Of a stretch of DNA of 11,096 nucleotides, positions 7,645 through 11,096 are shown one piece after another. This stretch comes from Candidatus Levybacteria bacterium RIFCSPLOWO2_12_FULL_37_14. GTDB lineage: Bacteria > Patescibacteriota > Microgenomatia > Levybacterales > UBA12049. The position numbers and the translations under genes were made by a program. Position 1 is the stretch's first letter; each line of letters begins with the position of its first letter. The notes under the pieces are model-generated. The model was not told the origin of the DNA. It saw only the letters and a list, made by a program, of their open reading frames with translations, and searched no databases. The stretch covers positions 1 through 11,096 of the forward strand of contig MFPH01000067.1 of the NCBI GenBank assembly GCA_001782645.1, in the 5' to 3' direction.

Positions 7645-7715
7645 CGTCATCCTGACCCTTGAGCCGAAGCGAAAGGGGAAGGATCTCGAGATTCTTCGTT
7701 TCACTCAGAATGACG
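7645..7715. repeat. 71-base palindromic repeat in the hrcA leader
   Basis: The ends CGTCATCCTGA (7645-7655) and TCAGAATGACG (7705-7715) are inverted with one mismatch. Inside are a second inverted pair (GAAGCGAA-type and TTCGTTTC-type) and a central ATCTCGAGAT palindrome, giving a nearly complete hairpin. The CGTCATTCTGA...TCAGAATGACG type is a recurrent intergenic repeat in many bacterial genomes, from general knowledge. Here it lies between the CIRCE promoter and the hrcA ribosome-binding site, so it should be transcribed as a leader hairpin. Confidence 0.75.
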
Positions 7716-7725
7716 TGATTAGAGA

Positions 7726-7752
7726 TTAGCAGTAATATACCACGACTGCTAA
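7726..7752. promoter_or_regulatory. CIRCE operator (HrcA binding site)
   Basis: TTAGCAGT[A/C] arms in 9-9-9 layout: 7726-7734 and 7744-7752 are inverted with 8 of 9 bases paired and a nine-base spacer. This matches the classical CIRCE form (TTAGCACTC-N9-GAGTGCTAA) with small arm changes. It overlaps the -10 box of the hrcA promoter, so bound HrcA would block RNA polymerase. Confidence 0.93.
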
Positions 7753-7762
7753 TTAATGTCAA
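7734..7762 (-). promoter_or_regulatory. Promoter of the hrcA-grpE-dnaK operon
   Basis: Minus-strand -35 TTGACA (7757-7762, exact consensus), 17-base spacer, -10 TATATT (7734-7739, one mismatch). The predicted start is near 7727, giving a leader of about 98 bases. This is a strong sigma-70-type promoter whose -10 and spacer are covered by CIRCE. Confidence 0.9.
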
Positions 7763-7789
7763 GGGGCAACTGATTATTGAAGTTGCCCC
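7763..7789. other. Perfect 9-bp hairpin next to the hrcA -35 box
   Basis: GGGGCAACT / AGTTGCCCC with a nine-base loop, directly touching the hrcA -35. No T-run follows on either strand. On the plus strand it is the first hairpin of the tandem structured region that follows. On the minus strand it would end any transcript entering the hrcA promoter from behind. Confidence 0.7.
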
Positions 7790-7973
7790 GCAGATCCTCC
7801 TGAGATTGCTCTTTGAGCCGTATTCGAATAGAATTGGAAAGGCGAGAAGCAAGATCAGGAGGATCAAGACTCACCCTTACTATAGGTGGGGCGCAGATCC
7901 CGTACACGCGCCCTTGCGAGGCATGGATGTAGACCATGCGAGCAAGTAAGCGCTGTAGCGGGATCAAGACTCA
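7790..7973. ncRNA. Tandem pair of long hairpins with identical ends (unidentified structured RNA)
   Basis: Two units of about 80 bases each begin GCAGATCC (7790-7797; 7893-7900) and end GGATCAAGACTCA (7861-7873; 7961-7973). Unit 1 closes with an 11-bp perfect stem (7793-7803 with 7855-7865). Unit 2 closes with GATCCCG/CGGGATC (7896-7902 with 7959-7965) and has inner stems GCGC/GCGC, CTTGC/GCAAG and GCATGG/CCATGC. Stem sequences differ while the ends are the same. Each unit follows a short hairpin (7763-7789; CACC/GGTG around 7872-7888). The region is G+C-rich against an A+T-rich background and has no plausible ORF. On the plus strand it would lead into the gene at 8033. I cannot match it to a known riboswitch, ribozyme, SRP RNA, RNase P or tmRNA. 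The strand is unproven. Confidence 0.6.
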
Positions 7974-8020
7974 AGGCAAATTCTAAAACTGGTGGGTCAA
8001 GGGATATAGTAATTTTGTGG

Positions 8021-8026
8021 TAAACT
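8021..8026 (+). promoter_or_regulatory. Extended -10 box for the membrane-protein gene (leaderless)
   Basis: TGG-TAAACT: an extended TGn motif with a 4-of-6 -10 box, ending six bases before the ATG at 8033. No convincing -35 lies 17-18 bases upstream. The ATG has no upstream Shine-Dalgarno; the nearest GGAGG (8040-8044) lies inside the gene. Confidence 0.4.
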
Positions 8027-8032
8027 TGAAAT

Positions 8033-8398
8033 ATGAATCGGAGGAAACGACCCTTTTGGCTTTTATTAATTAGTCTTTTGTCTTTAGTTGGGCTGGTTTA
8101 TTTAGTCTTAGCTTTCCCGCCAAACTTTCAATTTACCTTGCCCCTCGGAGCTTTAGCAAAGTGGGGAATTTTTAATTTTCAATTTTCAATTCTCCCCATC
8201 TTCTTCCTGTTAATTTTTACTTGTCTCTTGTCACTTATCACTTATCTCTTACGTAGCTCCCGCAGAGCAGCCTTAATTGGACTTTTAATAATGATTTATC
8301 TTATTTTACGCATGTTTCGCCTTGACAGCCCTTATTTCCTACTTCTTCTTCTCGCCCTTTTCATAAGTCTTGAACTTTTTTTTAAAAAAAGGATTTAG
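8033..8398 (+). CDS. Small four-helix membrane protein, unknown function
   Basis: 121 residues; family not recognised. It has a basic N-terminus (NRRKR) followed by a hydrophobic helix at about 8-29, a short loop, then helices near 52-73, 79-92 and 98-115, ending in a charged FFKKRI tail. The positive-inside pattern places both termini in the cytoplasm. A diverged copy of its last 35 codons or so remains at 9014-9121, with 16 of the last 21 residues identical, showing that the reading frame was under protein-level constraint. It lies downstream of the tandem hairpin region, which may form its leader if transcription starts near the CIRCE; an extended -10 box would otherwise give a leaderless message. 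The next gene converges on it from the other strand. Confidence 0.75.
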   Translation: MNRRKRPFWLLLISLLSLVGLVYLVLAFPPNFQFTLPLGALAKWGIFNFQFSILPIFFLLIFTCLLSLITYLLRSSRRAALIGLLIMIYLILRMFRLDSPYFLLLLLALFISLELFFKKRI

Positions 8399-8455
8399 TA
8401 TTAAGCTTACCAAGTAGAAATAAAAACAACGTTCTAGAAAACTGCAAATAGGTGT

Positions 8456-8965
8456 TTATTTGGCTGATTTAGCAGCGCCTTTTGCTGTGTAGAAGGCTCT
8501 CTGCTGTTCTTTATTTTCAAGATATGACCTAGCAAGATTAGCTGCTACTCTTTGATCTTTTGATAAATTAGGGGGGACATCTCGATCGTTATCTTTGTCT
8601 TGCCAATAGACCCTCTCTGCCATTTCCTGCTGCGACAAGGTCAACGTCTTCCAGTGTCCTCTCGCATTTATCAAAGCTGCTATGTGCTCTCCCAAATAGG
8701 TAGGATTGCCACTAGAGTTTAAACTCGCAGATCCTCTCGGTGGTTTCCCAATATTATATAATTCAATCTCAAAAGATGCTGCAATTCTGCTCCCCTCTTC
8801 GCCATTAAGAGCAAGTCTTGTGCGATACATTACTTGTCCATCTTCTAGACGGACAGAGTCACTTAAAACACCACTAATCCTAATCTTTTCGTATCCCACA
8901 TACGGCCGCTCCACTACTGTTTCTCCAACTCGAAAAACTTCTCTTGCAGGACTGCTTTCTGCCAT
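8456..8965 (-). CDS. Hypothetical protein, soluble, unknown family
   Basis: 169 residues with no signal peptide or membrane helix; I do not recognise it. The first half (about 1-80) looks beta-rich with alternating hydrophobics (KIRISGVLSDSVRLEDG, RIAASFEIELYNIG). The second half (about 90-169) is helical and charged, with TLSQQEMAERVYWQDKD and a basic, alanine-rich tail (TAKGAAKSAK). The gene stands alone on the minus strand between a membrane-protein gene and the 3' remnant of a related copy, as if it had arrived between two tandem copies or replaced part of one. The few stretches I counted have about 40-42% G+C against about 33% in a metG stretch. A TATACT box lies 12 bases before the ATG. 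The length and the bias against stop codons support a real gene. Confidence 0.65.
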   Translation of the reverse strand: MAESSPAREVFRVGETVVERPYVGYEKIRISGVLSDSVRLEDGQVMYRTRLALNGEEGSRIAASFEIELYNIGKPPRGSASLNSSGNPTYLGEHIAALINARGHWKTLTLSQQEMAERVYWQDKDNDRDVPPNLSKDQRVAANLARSYLENKEQQRAFYTAKGAAKSAK

Positions 8966-9013
8966 ATAATTAATTTCAGTATAACTCTCTCTCTGGATGT
9001 CAATAACTTATAG

Positions 9014-9121
9014 TTTGTATTCTTCAGCTTTAGAAGCGGAATCCTGTTCAGTTCTTATTTCCTACATCTTCTCGTAGCTCTATACATCGCCATAGAACTT
9101 TTCTTCAAAAAGCGAATCTAA
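9014..9121 (+). pseudogene. 3' remnant of a second copy of the four-helix membrane-protein gene
   Basis: After a TAG at 9011, 35 open codons end at TAA 9119-9121. The last 21 residues align without gaps to the end of the protein at 8033-8398, with 16 identities (shared YFL, AL, ELFFKKRI). The nucleotide sequence is also clearly related (shared CTTATTTCCTAC and GAACTTTT). There is no start codon or matching 5' part. This is the tail of a duplicated gene whose front has been lost or replaced by the hypothetical gene at 8456-8965. Confidence 0.8.
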
Positions 9122-9129
9122 ATAATTGT

Positions 9130-9301
9130 GCGAGCGTTGAAAGCAGCGCGTTAAATATTCTTGAGTGAGCTGTCAGGGGAATTCCTCAGCGAGCGCAAGC
9201 TCGATTGAGGAAGGGGTGAAATTACCCGACTAGCGAACGAGAGAATATAGCGACCTTTCATGGCTCGCGAGTTTTTGGTACTTTTGTCGGCACAAAAGTA
9301 C
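9130..9301. repeat. Structured repeated element, copy 2 (candidate ncRNA or mobile element)
   Basis: Diverged relative of 3187-3354. Helices correspond: CGAGC/GCTCG (9131-9135 with 9263-9267) and ATATTCTT/GAGAATAT (9155-9162 with 9241-9248, one G-U), at the place of TTTTGC/GCAAAA in copy 1. TTCCTCA/TGAGGAA (9182-9188 with 9206-9212) is capped by an inner GAGC-GCAA-GCTC hairpin, and GGGTG/TACCC (9214-9218 with 9223-9227) follows. It ends in the identical hairpin GTACTTTTGT-CGGC-ACAAAAGTAC (9278-9301). Several stems differ in sequence but still pair. It lies between the gene remnant and the metG promoter. Confidence 0.7.
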
Positions 9302-9340
9302 AAATAAAAAATAAAAATTAAATCCTAAAATAAATTCAGG

Positions 9341-9369
9341 ATGACATCGGAAAATTTCTCTGCTAGAAT
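9341..9369 (+). promoter_or_regulatory. metG promoter, leaderless start
   Basis: -35 ATGACA (9341-9346, 5 of 6), 17-base spacer, -10 TAGAAT (9364-9369, 5 of 6). Six bases separate the -10 from the metG ATG, so the predicted transcription start is the A of the ATG. No Shine-Dalgarno is present. The -35 lies in TTCAGGATGACAT, which matches the end of the CGTCATCCTGA repeat family. Confidence 0.75.
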
Positions 9370-9375
9370 GACTTC

Positions 9376-10785
9376 ATGAACAAGTTTTATGTTACAACTG
9401 CTATTGACTATGTTAACGACACTATTCATCTGGGGCATGCTTTCCAGAAAATTGCCGCAGATGTTTTGGCGCGTTACTACAGAATTACCCTTGGAAAGGA
9501 TAATGTTTTCTTTTTGACGGGAACCGACGAATATGGTCAAAAAGCAGAGAAGGCTGCAAAGGAACAAGATATTTCTCCATCTGAATTTGTCAAAAAAATT
9601 TCCGATTCAGACCAAAAAGAACAAGACTCCTTAAATATTTCTTACGATAGATTTATTAGAACAACTGATTCCAATCATGCGGAAGTTGTCAAAGAAATTT
9701 GGAATAGGATCAAAAAAAATGGTGATATATATTCCGGAGAATATCAAGGATCGTATTGCGAGGGATGTGAAGCTTATTATACAAAAGAAGATTTGATTGA
9801 GGGAAAATGCCATATCCATCCAACACTGAAAATAAAAATAATTAAGGAAGAAAATTATTTCTTTAAATGGTCTAAGTATAAGGATTTCTTAATTGAGCAT
9901 ATTAACAATAATCCTGATTTTATTTTCCCGAAACACGGAGCAAAAGAGATGCTTAAATTTGCAAAAAACATCAAAGATATTCCTATTTCCCGAAGCAATT
10001 TTACGTGGGGAATTTCCGTTCCTAATGATCTAAAACAAGTAGTCTACGTTTGGTTTGATGCTTTAATTAATTATTTAACCGGAGTAGGATTTTTGAAAAA
10101 TAAAGAGTTATTTAGTAAATTCTGGCCTGCAGACGTTCATATTCTTGGTAAAGACAATTTAAGATGGCATGCTCTTTTGTGGCCGGCAATGCTCAAATCT
10201 GCAGGAATCGGATTACCAAAAACAATTCTGGTTAATGGATTTTTAAACATTAACGAACAGAAAATTAGTAAGTCGGTTGGCAATGTTATTCGTCCAAGCG
10301 AATGGACAAAAAAATATGGCGCAGACGCTGTCAGATACTATTTATTGAGGTATACAAATATTATTGATGATAGCGACATCTCCGAAGAAAAATTATTGCA
10401 AGCTTACAATGCTGACTTGGCAAATGGCTTGGGAAATTTAATTGCCAGAGTTGCAAAATTATGCGAAAGAGTAACTTTAAAGTCCTCTCCTACACCAACA
10501 CTTTCGCAAGATTATAAACAGGGAATAGAAAATTTTAAATTTAATGAAGTATTAGAAATTGTTTGGAGCAGGATTAAAGTTCTTGATCAGCAAATAAACA
10601 GCTCCGAGCCTTGGAAAGTTACGGATCAAAAAAAATTAACGCAAATTTTACAATCATCTGTTAATGGAATAGTTTCCGTTGCAAATGAGCTTAAACCATT
10701 TCTCCCGAATACTTCTGAGAAAATTGAGGAACAATTTAAAGGTCCAAAAATTATCTCTGAAAAACCACTCTTCCCAAGAATTTAG
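9376..10785 (+). CDS. metG: Methionyl-tRNA synthetase
   Basis: 469 residues. It charges tRNA-Met with methionine using ATP, in the cytoplasm. It is a class I synthetase: HLGH (18-21, the HIGH signature) and KISKS (296-300, the KMSKS loop) frame the Rossmann fold, with FLTGTDEYGQK after the first motif. The zinc knuckle has C128, C131, C145 and H148, the single-knuckle C-x2-C-x13-C-x2-H spacing known from Thermus MetRS. VYVWFDALINYLTG and HILGKDNLRWHA belong to the catalytic core. The anticodon-binding helical domain runs from about residue 335 to the end. The C-terminal EMAP-II-like tRNA-binding domain found in many bacterial MetRSs is absent. The gene has its own promoter and appears monocistronic. 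Its last 35 bases overlap the 3' end of a convergent small gene. Confidence 0.97.
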   Translation: MNKFYVTTAIDYVNDTIHLGHAFQKIAADVLARYYRITLGKDNVFFLTGTDEYGQKAEKAAKEQDISPSEFVKKISDSDQKEQDSLNISYDRFIRTTDSNHAEVVKEIWNRIKKNGDIYSGEYQGSYCEGCEAYYTKEDLIEGKCHIHPTLKIKIIKEENYFFKWSKYKDFLIEHINNNPDFIFPKHGAKEMLKFAKNIKDIPISRSNFTWGISVPNDLKQVVYVWFDALINYLTGVGFLKNKELFSKFWPADVHILGKDNLRWHALLWPAMLKSAGIGLPKTILVNGFLNINEQKISKSVGNVIRPSEWTKKYGADAVRYYLLRYTNIIDDSDISEEKLLQAYNADLANGLGNLIARVAKLCERVTLKSSPTPTLSQDYKQGIENFKFNEVLEIVWSRIKVLDQQINSSEPWKVTDQKKLTQILQSSVNGIVSVANELKPFLPNTSEKIEEQFKGPKIISEKPLFPRI

Positions 10786-10969
10786 AAAATTTAGATAACG
10801 CAGATGCAAGCTCAAACGAAGATTTCGCTTTACGAAGTTCTTGCATTCTTTTCGGGGTTATCGGTTTGCGCAAATCAACAATTGCAGGTTTTCCCAATTC
10901 TTTAGTATGTGTCCCAACGGCATCCACACCATAAAACGGGACTATTCTTAGGCCTGTTTCTTTTGTCAT
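10751..10969 (-). CDS. Small basic protein, unknown function
   Basis: 72 residues; family not recognised. It starts MTKETGLRIVPFYGVDAVGTH and continues with a basic helical stretch rich in K and R (PITPKRMQELRKAKSSFELASALSKFSKFLG). There is no membrane segment or cysteine. Support for a real gene comes from a consensus promoter directly upstream (TTGACA-17-TAGATT, nine bases before the ATG) and a balanced composition. The last codons overlap the convergent metG end by 35 bases, which is unusual but tolerable for the C-terminal residues. A nucleic-acid-binding role is possible from the charge but not shown. It is divergent from the ORF at the right edge. Confidence 0.6.
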   Translation of the reverse strand: MTKETGLRIVPFYGVDAVGTHTKELGKPAIVDLRKPITPKRMQELRKAKSSFELASALSKFSKFLGRVVFQR

Positions 10970-10978
10970 TTCGTTTTA

Positions 10979-11007
10979 AATCTACACAATGGAATCAATC
11001 CTGTCAA
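10979..11007 (-). promoter_or_regulatory. Consensus promoter of the 72-residue gene
   Basis: Minus-strand TTGACA (11002-11007, exact), 17-base spacer, TAGATT (10979-10984). Nine bases lie between the -10 and the ATG at 10969, predicting a leader of about three bases without a ribosome-binding site. Confidence 0.75.
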
Positions 11008-11052
11008 TAGATCGCTTAATTAAAGTTTAATATCCGACACTTCTAGTACAAT

Positions 11053-11096
11053 ATGGAAGTGAATCAATTAACTAAAATTACATTAGTCTGGGAACT
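11053..11096 (+). CDS. Start of an ORF running off the right edge, unidentified
   Basis: Fourteen codons are visible: MEVNQLTKITLVWE. The frame is open at the window end. A TACAAT box (11047-11052) touches the ATG and lies six bases before an in-frame GTG at 11059, so a leaderless start at the GTG is as likely as the ATG. Too little is visible for a family call; the LTKITLVWE opening would suit a helix-turn-helix protein such as a transposase, but that is a guess. Confidence 0.4.
   Translation, partial: MEVNQLTKITLVWE

Noticed and set aside
7630..7704. Longer hrcA start at 7704
   Set aside because: The extra 25 residues are a translation of the palindromic repeat, and HrcA homology begins right at the ATG at 7629, which has GAGGG at the right distance.
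7749..7967. 72-residue minus-strand ORF over the tandem hairpins
   Set aside because: It reads through perfect inverted repeats and the hrcA -35 box; its composition reflects stem sequences rather than a protein.
7790..7973. CRISPR-like direct repeats
   Set aside because: Only two units exist, the shared parts are the two ends of hairpins, and the intervening sequence pairs with itself, unlike spacers.
7790..7973. SRP RNA, RNase P RNA, tmRNA or a tRNA
   Set aside because: No SRP GGAA tetraloop with its conserved asymmetric loop, no RNase P GAGGAAAGTCC core, no tmRNA tag or CCA end, and no tRNA cloverleaf or GTTCGAATC arm could be placed.
9325..9567. 80-residue minus-strand ORF across the metG start
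   Set aside because: It lies antisense to the conserved MetRS N-terminus and the metG promoter and is a shadow.

Overview
The window looks like chromosome from a Candidate Phyla Radiation (Patescibacteria) bacterium, most likely Microgenomates. This is inferred from low G+C, compact genes, a heat-shock operon with a short HrcA and a zinc-finger-less DnaJ, a Clp-type AAA+ ATPase fused to N-terminal membrane helices, a lone SemiSWEET, and several start codons placed only 6-9 bases after a -10 box. No rRNA, tRNA or CRISPR array was found. The genetic code is standard.

Left part (1-3153, all on the minus strand): a membrane-anchored two-ring Clp-like ATPase that runs off the left edge, a four-helix membrane protein of unknown function, and a SemiSWEET-type small transporter. 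Next (3187-3354) comes a roughly 170-base structured element that has a diverged second copy at 9130-9301. The copies keep the same helices while bases in the stems change.

Centre (3364-7762, minus strand): the heat-shock locus hrcA-grpE-dnaK-dnaJ. Ahead of hrcA lies a consensus-like promoter (TTGACA-17-TATATT) overlapped by a CIRCE operator, so HrcA probably represses its own operon. A 71-base palindromic repeat sits in the hrcA leader. A degenerate TTCGGA-type repeat and a separate near-leaderless promoter lie between dnaK and dnaJ.

Behind the hrcA promoter (7763-7973) is a G+C-rich pair of long hairpins that share the same ends (GCAGATCC ... GGATCAAGACTCA). They do not code and match no RNA class I can name. 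On the plus strand they would be the leader of a small membrane-protein gene (8033-8398).

Right part (8033-11096): the membrane-protein gene, an unrecognised soluble-looking gene on the minus strand, the 3' remnant of a second copy of the membrane-protein gene, the second structured element, and a leaderless metG with its own promoter. A small minus-strand gene overlaps the metG end, and a plus-strand ORF begins at the right edge.

The strongest candidates for something undescribed are the duplicated structured element with compensatory changes, the tandem hairpin pair beside the heat-shock promoter, and the membrane Clp protein with a degenerate first ATPase ring and altered pore loops.
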